A stretch of DNA of 64,000 bases from Hyphomonadaceae bacterium (GCA_009773395.1 WRPI01000004.1:124001-188000); one strand, 5' to 3'. Shown: positions 42,055 through 52,338, counted from the first letter of the stretch. Notes: generated by a model not told the origin, from the sequence alone. Numbers and translations: made by a program.

Positions 42055-43203
42055 CTATAAGCTCTCCAGCAATAGATTGATTTGGTGCTGATTCAGTAGT
42101 GGCGACACGGGATTCACTGGTTGCGGCGGGTGCGCACTGGGTATAGCCGGCGGCAATGGTTGGGCAGCAACAGTGGGTGTTGCCGAAACTTGGTTGTTGG
42201 GTGCAGCTTGAGGAGTTGGCGGCGGCGCGAACACCATGCGCACAGGTTGCGGGGCAGTTGCTGCGGCCAAAACATTTACTGGTGGCGCGAGCGGTTTGCG
42301 AAACAACAAAGTCATGCGATCGCTTTCACCTATTTCAAGAAACGGGCGTTGATCAAAAGCTGGGTTGTCCGCTTGTCCTTGTGGCGCAGAGCGACTTACC
42401 GGTGGCAATGTCCAAACCCCAAAAGGGTGATCCTTAGTATCAAGAGGGTTGGCATTGATTTCTGAGGTGTCAACCAAAACAAATCCAGCTTCCCTTGCCA
42501 TATCGATAACGTAATCTTGGCGCACATAGCCATCGTTTGCGAGCGGGTCTTGCGGTGCATCATTGCTTGCGCGGTGTTCTTCAATTCCCAAATAACCGCC
42601 GGGTTTTAATACTTTGAAGAAATCCTCGAAAGCCTTTTCTGTCCAACCTTGGTTCATCCAATTATGGATATTGCGATAAGTCAGAACATAATCAACACTA
42701 TTGGCGGGGCCAAGTGCGCCAGACCTGGGGCCAAATGAAACGATGTCAACGTAGCCAAAGCGTTCAACATCGCTTGCAAAGCGATTGCGATAATTGTCAA
42801 CAACTTGGCGAACCAAAGGCGAATTGGAATTTGAAATGTCAAAATGTGCCGCGATGAAACGGCCACCACCAGATTTCAAATAAGGCGCCAAAATGGAGGA
42901 ATACCAACCTTGCCCTGGCCAAATCTCAATTACAGTGTCGTTCGAATTAATCCCGAAAAAACTCAATGTCTCGAAAGGGTGTCGATATTGATCCCTAATT
43001 CTATCAATCCGTGCGCTCGATTCCGTTGCTCGCGCCAATGCACCGCTTGAAGCAGCACTGAGAATTGGTCGTAAGTTTGTAGCCTGCGCAGCATTCGTAG
43101 AAGTGGTGGCGGTTTGGGCAAAAGCGCAATTTGAACTCAAGGCGAGAAAAATAAGGCCAGTGATAAAGCTAGGTCCAATGCCTATTTTAATTTTTGTGGT
43201 CAT
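42055..43203 (-). CDS. Exported methyltransferase-like protein
   Basis: 382-aa protein with a signal peptide (cleavage near AFAQT) followed by a class I methyltransferase fold: VIEIWPGQGWYSSILAPYL as SAM motif I, DYVLTYRNIHNW and FKVLKPGGYLGIEEHRA. Periplasmic SAM-type proteins of this type exist but their substrate is not known. The C-terminal 70 residues are Pro/Ala-rich and may result from a frameshift (see the tail at 41631-42054). ATG 43203 is preferred to TTG 43218. Confidence 0.75.
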   Translation of the reverse strand: MTTKIKIGIGPSFITGLIFLALSSNCAFAQTATTSTNAAQATNLRPILSAASSGALARATESSARIDRIRDQYRHPFETLSFFGINSNDTVIEIWPGQGWYSSILAPYLKSGGGRFIAAHFDISNSNSPLVRQVVDNYRNRFASDVERFGYVDIVSFGPRSGALGPANSVDYVLTYRNIHNWMNQGWTEKAFEDFFKVLKPGGYLGIEEHRASNDAPQDPLANDGYVRQDYVIDMAREAGFVLVDTSEINANPLDTKDHPFGVWTLPPVSRSAPQGQADNPAFDQRPFLEIGESDRMTLLFRKPLAPPVNVLAAATAPQPVRMVFAPPPTPQAAPNNQVSATPTVAAQPLPPAIPSAHPPQPVNPVSPLLNQHQINLLLESL

Positions 43204-43246
43204 TGGTAAAAATGCCAAAATAAGCGTCCCTTAATTTTCCAAACTG

Positions 43247-43353
43247 CTAAAGCGCAATCCATTCAAGTGGAATCGCTTGAATGGATAAATTGCGCGACCA
43301 AGCGAAGAATCTAGCGCGGTTTTCAAGTTCCACTTGAAAAGCCACCGCGCTAG
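43247..43353 (+). repeat. R2 double-hairpin element, copy b
   Basis: 107 nt, the same length as copy a. Hairpin one (43252-43294): GCGCAAT/ATTGCGC with inner ATCCATTCAAG/CTTGAATGGAT. Hairpin two (43311-43353): CTAGCGCGG/CCGCGCTAG with inner TTTTCAAGT/ACTTGAAAA. The constant parts (GCGCGACCAAG linker and the two stem bases) match copy a, while both inner stems are different but self-complementary. It ends 44 nt upstream of the methyltransferase-like gene. Confidence 0.85.
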
Positions 43354-43431
43354 GTTACATGTGTTTAATGCTCGCTTCAAGCGTAGTATCGTTAAATTTA
43401 TTTTATGTGAACACGGTTGGAGGCTATTTTG

Positions 43432-44676
43432 TTAGGCTTGTTTCAATACTTCAACTTGCTCATCTAAAATCAATTGGGGCAGCATTTTTGGCGATATTTT
43501 GGTGTTGTTTAATTTCGCATCAGTAAGATTGGCGCCTTGCAATTTGACCCTGCTCAAATCTAAACCAGATAAATCGGCATGTGACAAATCGGCACCGCTT
43601 AAATCGGCCCATAATTCACGACCGTCAGGCAATTTCAAAGGCGACAAGTCTGCTTGTTGAAGATTAGTCCATTGCATTTTACAATCTTTAAGATTGATTC
43701 CGCGCAAATCACATTCTTGTAAGTCGCATGAACGCATATCTGCGCCTGTCAGCATTGCGCCTTGCAATTCAGATTTGCTTAAATCAAGTCCGCATAAAAC
43801 CGCATTTTTGGCGCGAAAAGCGGTAAGTGGTTTATCGGACAAGTCCTGGGCACTGCGCAAATCTAGATTGTCAAAAATACCAACTTGGCCTTGCTTGCCC
43901 ATGGTTTCACGCCACAAAATGTGCTGTCCAATAGAAGCGCCAATTTCAGACATTTTTTTCGCTTCATCGCCTTTTGGTTCTTTAATCATACCGCTTACAT
44001 CGGCGCCACGAACATCCATTCCAACAGTATTTGCGCCAGCGATAATCGCGCCGTGCAAATCAGCGCCTTCAAGGTTTGCGCCACTCAAATCCGAATTCGT
44101 TAAATCAGCGCCCGCAAGAATGGCTTGTTTAAGATGCGCGCGAACCAATTTAACTTCGCGCATCATTGCGCCAGTGAAATCGGCGGAAATCGCAATCATT
44201 CCGTTCATTTTGGCGTTGCTTAATTTTGCGCCTTTGAAAATTGTATTGCAGCCACTTGCAGCCATTGGCACGTGCGTTACTTGGGTGAGGCCGCCTTTCT
44301 TGTCGCGTTTTGCCACAACCCCTTCGCGCAAATCGGCTTCTGATAAATCGGCATTGGTTAAGTCCGCGCCATTGAATAAAGCGCCGCGTAAATCGGCTCG
44401 TGACAAATCACAATAGCGCAAATTCGCCCGCCTTAGATCAGCGGAAAAAAACGCTGCGCATTTGAAATTACTGCCCGACAAGTCAGCTCGTTCGAGCCGC
44501 GACCCCGTAAAGTCCGAATCCCGCAAATCACAATTGCGCATTATGACGCCAGTTAAATCACAATTATTGAAAACCATGCGCTTTGCACCTTGCTGGCCGC
44601 GCAAATAGGCAGTGTGAGCGACAATTGCATTGTCGATCTCATCTTGATTTACATGCCGTAACTCATTGGTAGTCAT
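43432..44676 (-). CDS. Pentapeptide-repeat protein
   Basis: 414-aa protein made almost wholly of A(D/N)LXX repeats in two blocks (about 35-220 and 285-400), e.g. RADLSGSNF, RRANLRYCDLSRADLRGALFNGADLTNADLSEADL and HADLSGLDLSRVKLQGANLTDAKL. Such repeats fold as a right-handed quadrilateral beta-helix. A non-repeat linker (about 225-285) contains GASIGQHILWRETMGKQGQ. No signal peptide. Function unknown; DNA mimicry as in Qnr/MfpA is only one option. Confidence 0.85.
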   Translation of the reverse strand: MTTNELRHVNQDEIDNAIVAHTAYLRGQQGAKRMVFNNCDLTGVIMRNCDLRDSDFTGSRLERADLSGSNFKCAAFFSADLRRANLRYCDLSRADLRGALFNGADLTNADLSEADLREGVVAKRDKKGGLTQVTHVPMAASGCNTIFKGAKLSNAKMNGMIAISADFTGAMMREVKLVRAHLKQAILAGADLTNSDLSGANLEGADLHGAIIAGANTVGMDVRGADVSGMIKEPKGDEAKKMSEIGASIGQHILWRETMGKQGQVGIFDNLDLRSAQDLSDKPLTAFRAKNAVLCGLDLSKSELQGAMLTGADMRSCDLQECDLRGINLKDCKMQWTNLQQADLSPLKLPDGRELWADLSGADLSHADLSGLDLSRVKLQGANLTDAKLNNTKISPKMLPQLILDEQVEVLKQA

Positions 44677-45104
44677 GCCTATTTATAGGGGCAAGAATAT
44701 AATTTGTGGTTAAAGCAATTTATAAAATTTTATGAATATCGAATTTCGTTTTCCAATAGATTATTGAGTCGAAATTAGGCTTGAAAAACGATTCCAAAAA
44801 TTGCCTCAATCAAGCAATTCAAAAACCAGCAAAAAACCACTCAAAATGCACTTAAACTGTAACTTTATTGCAACTGCTAACTGCTGTGAGCCTTTAAGCT
44901 GTGAATAAAGCACTAATCCCGTCTTGAGTGTCATAACAATGTCACTTAAAGGGCTATGGAAGAATTAACTTTTTGTTAGTGGCCACTCGGACTTGGACTA
45001 TATTGATTGTCAATCAATATTCAGCAATCAAAACCAAATGTCTGTAGCCTGCTGATATTGTAGCATGAACATGGCAGAGTGCCGTGAAAAAATGGGGTTG
45101 AGTT
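44677..45104. promoter_or_regulatory. Long upstream region of the TonB-dependent receptor gene
   Basis: 428 nt between two divergent genes, AT-rich, with no credible open frame. It should hold promoters for both directions, but I cannot name a -35/-10 pair with confidence. No Fur-box-like palindrome was found by eye. Confidence 0.35.
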
Positions 45105-48100
45105 ATGACGAATTTCAAGAAATTAGTATCAAGCTGCGCTTTGGGCGTCTTGGCAATTGCGATTACAGCGCCAGTTGCCGTGTTTGCGCAAGAAACGACG
45201 GCGGATATCCGTGGGCAGATTAAAGGCGCGGGCTCACCTTTGGCAGGTGCAAGTGTTGTTGTTACACACGTTGCTTCTGGAACAAGAGCCACGGCGAGAA
45301 CTGACGCTACTGGCGGTTTCGCGGTTTCTGGTTTGCGTGCAGGTGGCCCTTATCGGGTTGATGTTGACGCTGCAAATTTCCAAGGCGCAACAGTATCAGA
45401 TGTTTACCTTTCGGTTTCCGAGCCATATTCAATGTCATTGGATTTAATCCGAGGCCAAGTGGCTGGCTCAACAGTTGTGGTTCGCGGTGATAGAGCTGGG
45501 ACGGTTCGTGGTGATGGTACAACAACTGCGCTTCGCCGTGATGCCATTGAAGCACGGGTGGTTATTAACCAAGATTTGCGCGAATTGGCTCGTTCTTCAC
45601 CACTGGTTTCGCAAAACTCGGTCGGCGATGGCGGTATTTCAATCGCGGGTTCCAATCCGCGCACCAATCGTATCACAATTGACGGCGTTGCGGCGCAGGA
45701 CGATTTCGGCCTTAACACAGGTGGTTTCCCGACTCGCCGCGGCCCGATTGCAATTGATGCAATTTCACAGTTCAATATTTCCGCTACGCCGTTTGATGTA
45801 AAGAATGGTGGTTTTTTGGGTGGTGCGTTGGATATTGTATTGCGGTCAGGCGATAATGACCTTCACGGCGCAGTGTTTGGTAAGTTCAAATCCGAAGATT
45901 TAACTGGCGCGTGGATTGATGGGACTAGAGTTCAGCCGATTATTGATAATACCAATTATGGCGCTTCTTTGCGCGGGCGGATTTTACGTGACCGCTTGTT
46001 CTTTGCTTTGGCATATGAAACGTTTGAATCCTCCGATATCACGCTTCGCGGCCCTGCTGGTGGCGGTTTTGCCAATACAATTGTCGGCCCAACCGGCGCG
46101 CCGATGACACAAGCAGAAATTGATGCAGTCACCAATGTTTACAAAAACACCTATGGCGGAACTCGGAATTTAGGCTCAATACCAAGCACAAAACCTGTGA
46201 CCGATGAAAAATATTCGGCTCGCTTTGATTTAAATATTACTGATGATCACCGTGCTAATTTGACTTATCGCCGTGCAACATCAGAAGTGTTCAACTTCAC
46301 CAATTTGGGTTCGACAACTGCTTCTCTTGATTCACAATGGTATTTTACTGGCGAAGATGATGAAACTTTGTCCTTCCAAATTAACTCAAAATGGAATGAT
46401 AATCTTTCAACAGAATTGCGTTTAAGCCGTCGTGATTATACTCGTTTACAAGAGCCTCCAGGTGGGCAAAATTTTGCAGACATAACAGTTTGTTCAACGC
46501 CAACTGCTGAAGATACTACAGGCTCGTTCCGTTTGACTAGTTGCGCAAACTCGACTGGTACTGGTCGCGGTGTGGTTCGTTTTGGTCCTGACCAATTCCG
46601 TCACGCAAATTATCTAACCAATGTGAATGACCAAGTTCATTTTGAAGCTAAATATCGTATGGGCGATCACGCATTCAAAGCCGGTGTTCAGCATCAAATG
46701 CGCGAAGTTTATAATTTGTTTGTTCCAAATAGTGACGGCACATATTATTTCGATTCAATTGCTGATTTCACTGCGGGTCGTGCTAATCGCTTGATTTATA
46801 CCAATGCTCCTTCGGGCAATCCTTCAGACGCGGCGGCGGCATTTGACTATACTATTACTGCTCTTTATGCACAGGATAACTGGCAAATTGCCGATAATTT
46901 GCGTGTGAATTTGGGTCTTCGCTATGACACATATGGTATGGACAAAAAGCCAGTTGCCAATGCTAATTTCTTAGCACGTCAAGGCTTTTCCAACACCAAT
47001 ACTTATGATGGCTTAAGCATTGTTATGCCGCGAGTCAGCTTCAATTGGGAGCCCATGGCAGATTTGAAAATTTCGGGCGGCGTTGGCCTGTTTTCGGGCG
47101 GCTTGCCTGACGTGTTTATGTCCAACTCATATTCCAACACAGGTATCGCAACTGTTGGTGTGCAAATTGAGCGTCTAACCGATGGCACATTCGTGGAAAC
47201 TGGTGCTGCACCTGGCTTTAACCAAACAATCGGTGCTGCTGCGTTAAACGTCGGCATCAACCCACAATTTGGCAGCTCAATCCCTGCCAGCGTTTTGGGT
47301 CTGTTAGGCGGCGTTACACCAAACCCGACATCAGAAGTTAATGCATTGGCAAATAATTTCGAAGTGCCTTCGGAGTGGAAAGCCAATGTCACGATTTCCA
47401 AAGAACTTCCTTGGGGACTGCGCGGCACTTTTGACGGCGTAATAACCCGGGTTAAAACTGGATATGCGTTCCGTGATGGTCGGGCAACACCATTGATGGT
47501 CAATGGTGCGCAAGCAAGAACTCCAGATGGTCGTATTCGTTATGATGGCCTAAGTTCGGCGCAGCGTACTGCTGTGGTCGGCACTGTAGTAAACTCAACT
47601 GCTGCTGCAATTGCGGCGGGCGCTGTGACCGCGACCAGTTCAATTTCAAACCGTGACATTATCATGTATAATCCATCGGGCGATTTGGGCGAAGCCTTTG
47701 TCGCGGCATTTGGCCTTTCAAAGCGATTTGGTAATTTAAGCACTTCAATTGCTTATACTTATCAAAATATTGAAGAATTGGGCAATTCGGGCCGTTTCGC
47801 ATCCACTGCAAGTTCGCTTTATGGTGGCATGTTCACAGGGCTTGATCCAAATGCACCTACATATGGCCGTGCGCAAGAAGAAATCCGCAACGCGTTCAAA
47901 TATTCGGTTGATTGGAAAGGCACGCCATTTGGTGATCTTGAAACTCGTCTGTCACTATTTGGTGATAAGCGAAATGGCCGCCCAATTACATTTGTAATGA
48001 ATGCTGGAAGTGGAAGAAACTCAACTTTTGGTGTTAATCGTTTTGCGAACCTCGCATATATACCAAACTTCGCGGGCCTGAATGATGCAGTTCTAACTGC

Positions 48101-48587
48101 AACAAGTGCTGGTGTGACCACATCATCTTCGGGCGCAATTTTGATTGGCGGCGATAATAAAGTCGCTTTCGATAATGTCACTACTTTGAACAATGTGCGC
48201 AATTTGGTTAACCACTTTGGGCTTAATCAGGGCGTTATTGCTGAACGGTCTGCTTATCGCAATGAAGACATTCATTTGGTTGACATGAAGCTTAGCCAAC
48301 AATTGCCTTCCTTCTTTGAAGGCCACAAAGCAATTGTAAGCCTTGAGTTTGCCAATTTGCTTAATATGTTGAATGACGAATGGGGCGTTACCCAAGAGTT
48401 TGGTGAAACCCAAACTCTCTATAACGTAACATGCGCCGATGCGACTGGTGCCTCAAACAATGCCGGTGCGGTTACTTGTAACACTTATCGCATTACTAAC
48501 GCTTCTAACCTTTTGACAAATGCTCCAACGCGAAATGTTGATAGGTCGCGTTGGCAAATTACTGTTGGTTTGCGTTATGAGTTTTAG
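45105..48587 (+). CDS. TonB-dependent receptor, Oar-like with N-terminal carboxypeptidase-regulatory domain
   Basis: 1160-aa outer-membrane receptor. Signal peptide to about VFAQE (residue 29); Ig-like carboxypeptidase-regulatory domain (about 32-110) with IRGQIKGAGSPLAGASVVVTHVASGT; plug (about 120-240) with SNPRTNRITIDGVAAQDDFGL; then a long beta-barrel ending in the aromatic WQITVGLRYEF. Large Oar/SusC-like receptors import oligosaccharides, peptides or other polymers. Followed by a terminator and phoD. Its energisers may be the ExbB-ExbD-TonB set at 53438-56024. The ligand is unknown. Confidence 0.92.
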   Translation: MTNFKKLVSSCALGVLAIAITAPVAVFAQETTADIRGQIKGAGSPLAGASVVVTHVASGTRATARTDATGGFAVSGLRAGGPYRVDVDAANFQGATVSDVYLSVSEPYSMSLDLIRGQVAGSTVVVRGDRAGTVRGDGTTTALRRDAIEARVVINQDLRELARSSPLVSQNSVGDGGISIAGSNPRTNRITIDGVAAQDDFGLNTGGFPTRRGPIAIDAISQFNISATPFDVKNGGFLGGALDIVLRSGDNDLHGAVFGKFKSEDLTGAWIDGTRVQPIIDNTNYGASLRGRILRDRLFFALAYETFESSDITLRGPAGGGFANTIVGPTGAPMTQAEIDAVTNVYKNTYGGTRNLGSIPSTKPVTDEKYSARFDLNITDDHRANLTYRRATSEVFNFTNLGSTTASLDSQWYFTGEDDETLSFQINSKWNDNLSTELRLSRRDYTRLQEPPGGQNFADITVCSTPTAEDTTGSFRLTSCANSTGTGRGVVRFGPDQFRHANYLTNVNDQVHFEAKYRMGDHAFKAGVQHQMREVYNLFVPNSDGTYYFDSIADFTAGRANRLIYTNAPSGNPSDAAAAFDYTITALYAQDNWQIADNLRVNLGLRYDTYGMDKKPVANANFLARQGFSNTNTYDGLSIVMPRVSFNWEPMADLKISGGVGLFSGGLPDVFMSNSYSNTGIATVGVQIERLTDGTFVETGAAPGFNQTIGAAALNVGINPQFGSSIPASVLGLLGGVTPNPTSEVNALANNFEVPSEWKANVTISKELPWGLRGTFDGVITRVKTGYAFRDGRATPLMVNGAQARTPDGRIRYDGLSSAQRTAVVGTVVNSTAAAIAAGAVTATSSISNRDIIMYNPSGDLGEAFVAAFGLSKRFGNLSTSIAYTYQNIEELGNSGRFASTASSLYGGMFTGLDPNAPTYGRAQEEIRNAFKYSVDWKGTPFGDLETRLSLFGDKRNGRPITFVMNAGSGRNSTFGVNRFANLAYIPNFAGLNDAVLTATSAGVTTSSSGAILIGGDNKVAFDNVTTLNNVRNLVNHFGLNQGVIAERSAYRNEDIHLVDMKLSQQLPSFFEGHKAIVSLEFANLLNMLNDEWGVTQEFGETQTLYNVTCADATGASNNAGAVTCNTYRITNASNLLTNAPTRNVDRSRWQITVGLRYEF

Positions 48588-48621
48588 CGCTAGCGCGGTG
48601 AATTTCATAATATGATTTTTA

Positions 48622-48655
48622 AGGGCAAGTTTTGGTATCAAAACTTGCCTTTTTT
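48622..48655 (+). terminator. Intrinsic terminator after the TonB-dependent receptor gene
   Basis: GGCAAGTTTTG and CAAAACTTGCC form an 11-bp stem with a 4-nt loop and six T. It separates the receptor from the downstream phoD. Confidence 0.92.
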
Positions 48656-48702
48656 CTAAGTTCGTGAAAATACATATTTGGCTGAAAAATGAGGACATTG
48701 CG

Positions 48703-50298
48703 ATGGACGAAGAAACAAACAGAAAACTTCTTGCTCGGCGCAGGTTTTTATCGGGCGTTGCAATGGGGTCTGCTGCCAGTGCAATGATAAGCCCGTGGCA
48801 AGGCTCAGCATTTGCCGCAACCCCAAGATTTGTAAACGACCCATTTTCGCTAGGCGTGGCATCGGGCGATCCAACGCCTGATGGTTTTGTATTATGGACA
48901 CGGCTTGCGCCGAACCCTTTTGACACCGAATCTGGCTTGACCGATTTGATAGAAGTCGGCGTCGAAGTCGCAGAAGATTTGGCGTTCACCCGTATTGTCC
49001 GTCGGCAGACCGAAATCGCAAGACCCGATTTGAACCATTCAATTCACGCTGAAATATATGGTTTGCCGCCCGCGCGCCATTATTTTTACCGCTTCAAAAT
49101 TGGCCTGTTAACCAGCCCAATTGGCAGGGTGGCAACTGCGCCTTTATTGGGCTCAAACCTTGATAGATTTAAATTTGCCTGGCATTCTTGCGCCCATTAT
49201 GAGCAGGGTTTTTATACCGCCTATGCCGATATGGCGGCGCAAAATCCTGATTTAATCCTCAGTCTGGGTGATTATATTTACGAGACTTCTTGGGGCCCGC
49301 AAGTTCGCCGAATGCCAATTGATGAAGCATGGAGCTTGGCGGATTATCGTCTTATTCATTCGGTCACCAAAACCGATAAGGATTTGCAGGCGGCACATGC
49401 AGCTTGCCCTTGGGTATTCATTTGGGACGATCATGAAGTAGCCAATGATTATCAAGGCGATGTCGGTAAAGTTGTGGCTGGCTTCACGCCGGCCGATTTC
49501 CCAACTCGCAAGCGAAATGCCTATCAAGCATTTTTTGAGCATTTGCCGCTTCGTCGGCGTTCAATGTTTACTGCGGCCAATCGTATGCGGATATATGGCC
49601 AGGTGAATTATGGCAATTTGGTTGAGTTTAATTTGCTCGATACCCGTCAATATCGCGCTCGCGCCGCTTGCGCCAATGAAGGCCGCTATGAAGCGCAATT
49701 GGTATCGCGCGCCACTTGCACTGAACTCCAAGACGCCAATCGCTCTATCCTTGGCGCGCAACAAGAACGGTTTTTCAACGATAATATGATGCGTGGAACC
49801 ACCAAATGGTCGGTATTGGTGCAGCCAACATTGTTCGGAACTCTTAACCAAAAAGACAATCGCGGCGATGCCGTTGCCTATAATGATGGCTGGGGTGCTT
49901 TCGAGCCAGCACGTCAAAAAATCATTGAAAATATTCGCCGCAGAAATGATAAAGCTTCATGCGTTGTAATTGGTGGCGACATTCATGCTTTCTTTGCTGG
50001 TGAAGTGAAAATGGACTATGCCAACCCAGCATCACAAAGCGTGGCCGTGGAATTTGTTGGTGGTTCAATAACCTCAAAATCTTTTTCCTACGAACGATTT
50101 ATGGCGATGTTGCCTGATAATCCGCAATTTAAGTTTTTTGACGATAGAACAAATGGCTATGGCTTGGCCGAAATAAGCCCAACTCGTATGGATGTAAAAT
50201 TGCGCCATACGCCATCGACTTGGCGACGCGACGCGGGCTTTGCCAACCTTAAACACTATGTTGTCGAAAAAGGCGCGAATCGCTTAAGCGAGGCATGA
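48703..50298 (+). CDS. phoD: Alkaline phosphatase D (PhoD), Tat-exported
   Basis: 531-aa phosphodiesterase/phosphatase of the PhoD family, active in the periplasm with Fe/Ca. Tat signal with ARRRFLSG (about 11-18) and AFA cleavage region. PhoD marks: SLGVASGDPTPDGFVLWTRLAP, the metal-site motifs SLGDYIYE, WDDHEVANDY, and GGDIHAF. ATG 48703 has GAGG upstream and gives a full Tat leader; GTG 48664 would add 13 residues. Its neighbour is the large TonB-dependent receptor, suggesting release of phosphate from imported organophosphates. Confidence 0.93.
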   Translation: MDEETNRKLLARRRFLSGVAMGSAASAMISPWQGSAFAATPRFVNDPFSLGVASGDPTPDGFVLWTRLAPNPFDTESGLTDLIEVGVEVAEDLAFTRIVRRQTEIARPDLNHSIHAEIYGLPPARHYFYRFKIGLLTSPIGRVATAPLLGSNLDRFKFAWHSCAHYEQGFYTAYADMAAQNPDLILSLGDYIYETSWGPQVRRMPIDEAWSLADYRLIHSVTKTDKDLQAAHAACPWVFIWDDHEVANDYQGDVGKVVAGFTPADFPTRKRNAYQAFFEHLPLRRRSMFTAANRMRIYGQVNYGNLVEFNLLDTRQYRARAACANEGRYEAQLVSRATCTELQDANRSILGAQQERFFNDNMMRGTTKWSVLVQPTLFGTLNQKDNRGDAVAYNDGWGAFEPARQKIIENIRRRNDKASCVVIGGDIHAFFAGEVKMDYANPASQSVAVEFVGGSITSKSFSYERFMAMLPDNPQFKFFDDRTNGYGLAEISPTRMDVKLRHTPSTWRRDAGFANLKHYVVEKGANRLSEA

Positions 50299-50383
50299 GC
50301 GCCCAAAAACATTGCCTAAGATTAACTTGAAGTTGGAAAACTTGAGCGTAAATTTCCCAATGTATAAATGGGAGACACGAAAT

Positions 50384-51262
50384 ATGACGCTGAATAGACT
50401 GGCTGTGTGCGCGGCAATCCTGGGCGCGACTTTGACTTCATCAACTCTTAGCGCGCAAGCCGCGCCAAGACTCTTAGAAATTGATAATTTCATTGGCCGC
50501 ATTGAAATGAGCACTTCAAATAGCCCAAATATGAATGTTGTCGTAACGCCGGGTCGCAAAGCAAATGCAACCACCACAATAAATGGCAATGTGACGCGGG
50601 TAAGTGGCAGTTTTGGCCGTGTGCGCAACATCAATTGTAATAGCAATAATGGTCGCACAATAATTACCATCAATGGCGTAAATTATGCGCCCGAAGATTT
50701 GCCAATGATTACCGCCACCAGCAATTCAGCGCACGGATTGCGCATTCGCTACTCGTATATAACTGGTCAAATTGGCGATATTGGCGGCGTTACATTGGGT
50801 CTGCAAGGTTGTGGTGATTTGGTAATAGGCAATGTGTTGCATGATGCGCAAATAAATATGGCTGGCTCTGGTGATGTAAGGGTTGGCAATATTGGCGGCA
50901 AAGCGGACATCAATTTAGCGGGTTCTGGTGATGCTCAAATCGGCAATGTCGGGCATAATTTGGAAATTAATATCGCGGGTTCTGGCAATTTACAGACTGG
51001 CAATATTGGCGGTGAAACCGATCTCAATATTGCGGGGTCTGGTAATGCCGACATAGCTTCAACGCCAAAATTAGACGCAAATGTCGCGGGTTCGGGCGAT
51101 ATCCTTGTTCGCGGTGGGCGCGGTGAAATTGAAGCAATGATTGTTGGGTCGGGCGACATAAATTATCGTGGAACCGCGATTTCACCAAAAATCAGAATTT
51201 TGGGAAGCGGGGCCGTTAATTTCGCGAAAACTGAAGACGAAATGCGCGGCGGAAGCCGTTAA
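50384..51262 (+). CDS. Exported GIN-domain (DUF2807) protein
   Basis: 292-aa protein with a signal peptide (cleavage near AQAAP) and a right-handed beta-helix head-GIN domain in the second half. It has at least six turns with the AGSGD/AGSGN motif (e.g. MAGSGDVRVGNIGG, LAGSGDAQIGNVGH, IAGSGNLQTGNIGG). GIN proteins are envelope proteins of unknown role, often seen near transporters in Bacteroidetes and alphaproteobacteria. ATG 50384 has GGGAG upstream. Confidence 0.85.
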   Translation: MTLNRLAVCAAILGATLTSSTLSAQAAPRLLEIDNFIGRIEMSTSNSPNMNVVVTPGRKANATTTINGNVTRVSGSFGRVRNINCNSNNGRTIITINGVNYAPEDLPMITATSNSAHGLRIRYSYITGQIGDIGGVTLGLQGCGDLVIGNVLHDAQINMAGSGDVRVGNIGGKADINLAGSGDAQIGNVGHNLEINIAGSGNLQTGNIGGETDLNIAGSGNADIASTPKLDANVAGSGDILVRGGRGEIEAMIVGSGDINYRGTAISPKIRILGSGAVNFAKTEDEMRGGSR

Positions 51263-51321
51263 AACTGCCACCGTAGCAAAAACTATTTGCAATTCTTGCC
51301 CTAATGTTATCATAAGCGGGA

Positions 51322-52338
51322 ATGGAACTATCAATCACTATTCCCGCCGAATGGGCTCCGCATAAAGCTATCTGGACTTGCTGGCCGTCTGCGGCTGATT
51401 TGTGGCAGGAGGATTTAGAACCGGCGCGGGCAGAAATTGCGGCAATGATTAATGCGCTGATTGCCCCGCATAATGGCAAATTTGACCAAGTAAAATTATT
51501 GGTATCGGGTAGCGAGGCCAAGCAAAGCGCCGCTTCGGTTTTCGATGGCAAAGTTGAATTATACGACATTCCATTCGGTGACGTATGGTTGCGCGACACA
51601 GGCCCTATATTTGCCAAAAATGAAAGCGGAGCAAGCAGTGCCATTTGTTTCGGTTTCAATGGTTGGGGCGGCAAATTCGTCCTTGAACATGACGGCGCAT
51701 TAAGCACTAAACTTGCAGATTGCGCTAAAGTTCAGACGCAAATTGTCGATTTTGTCCTCGAAGGCGGATCAATTGATGGCAATGGTGAGGGGGTGTTTCT
51801 TACCACCAAACAATGCCTTTTGAACCCTAATCGCAACCCCAATATCACTCAAAGCGATATTGAAGAGATTTTACGCGCAAATTTGGGCGCGAGGAAAATA
51901 TTGTGGTTGGATGATGGCTTATTAAACGACCACACCGATGGCCATATTGATAATATCGCTCGCTTTATCGCACCAAATAAAATCATATGCCAAAGCCCAT
52001 TTGGGGTGGATGATCCCAATTACGAGGTTTTGAATAATATTTATTCAGACCTTTGCAGCATGACCAATCTTAATGGTGACAAGTTCGAAATTATTCGCAC
52101 GCCCTCACCAGGTAAAGTATTGAGTGTTGAAGGTGAAATCATGCCAGCTTCACATATGAATTTTATCATCGGAAATGGTTCGGTGGTAATGCCGCATTAC
52201 AGCACAGCAAGCGCCGACGCAGCCTTGAGGGTTTTGGCTGAGCATTTCCCAAACCACAAAATTATTGGTATTGATGCTAGCGCCATTTTAACTGGTGGCG
52301 GATCATTTCATTGCATTACACAGCAAGAGCCAGATTAA
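51322..52338 (+). CDS. aguA: Agmatine deiminase
   Basis: 338-aa enzyme converting agmatine to N-carbamoylputrescine, a step of putrescine synthesis. PAEWAPHKAIWTCWP at the start, DVWLRDTGPIF, NDHTDGHIDNIARF and the catalytic Cys in GGGSFHCITQQEP are the peptidyl-arginine-deiminase-type (PPAD) signature. The next gene, aguB, starts 3 nt after its stop, so both are one operon. Confidence 0.95.
   Translation: MELSITIPAEWAPHKAIWTCWPSAADLWQEDLEPARAEIAAMINALIAPHNGKFDQVKLLVSGSEAKQSAASVFDGKVELYDIPFGDVWLRDTGPIFAKNESGASSAICFGFNGWGGKFVLEHDGALSTKLADCAKVQTQIVDFVLEGGSIDGNGEGVFLTTKQCLLNPNRNPNITQSDIEEILRANLGARKILWLDDGLLNDHTDGHIDNIARFIAPNKIICQSPFGVDDPNYEVLNNIYSDLCSMTNLNGDKFEIIRTPSPGKVLSVEGEIMPASHMNFIIGNGSVVMPHYSTASADAALRVLAEHFPNHKIIGIDASAILTGGGSFHCITQQEPD

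Noticed and set aside
41674-42060. A 128-codon plus-strand frame rich in Val, Leu and Ala
   Set aside because: It is the mirror of a Thr/Ser/Gln-rich minus-strand region; it has no ribosome site and no family similarity, and the minus strand continues the orientation of its neighbours.
43432-44676. Pentapeptide-repeat protein as a quinolone-resistance (Qnr) factor
   Set aside because: It is about twice the length of Qnr proteins and has a different two-block layout with a linker; the repeat alone does not support that function.
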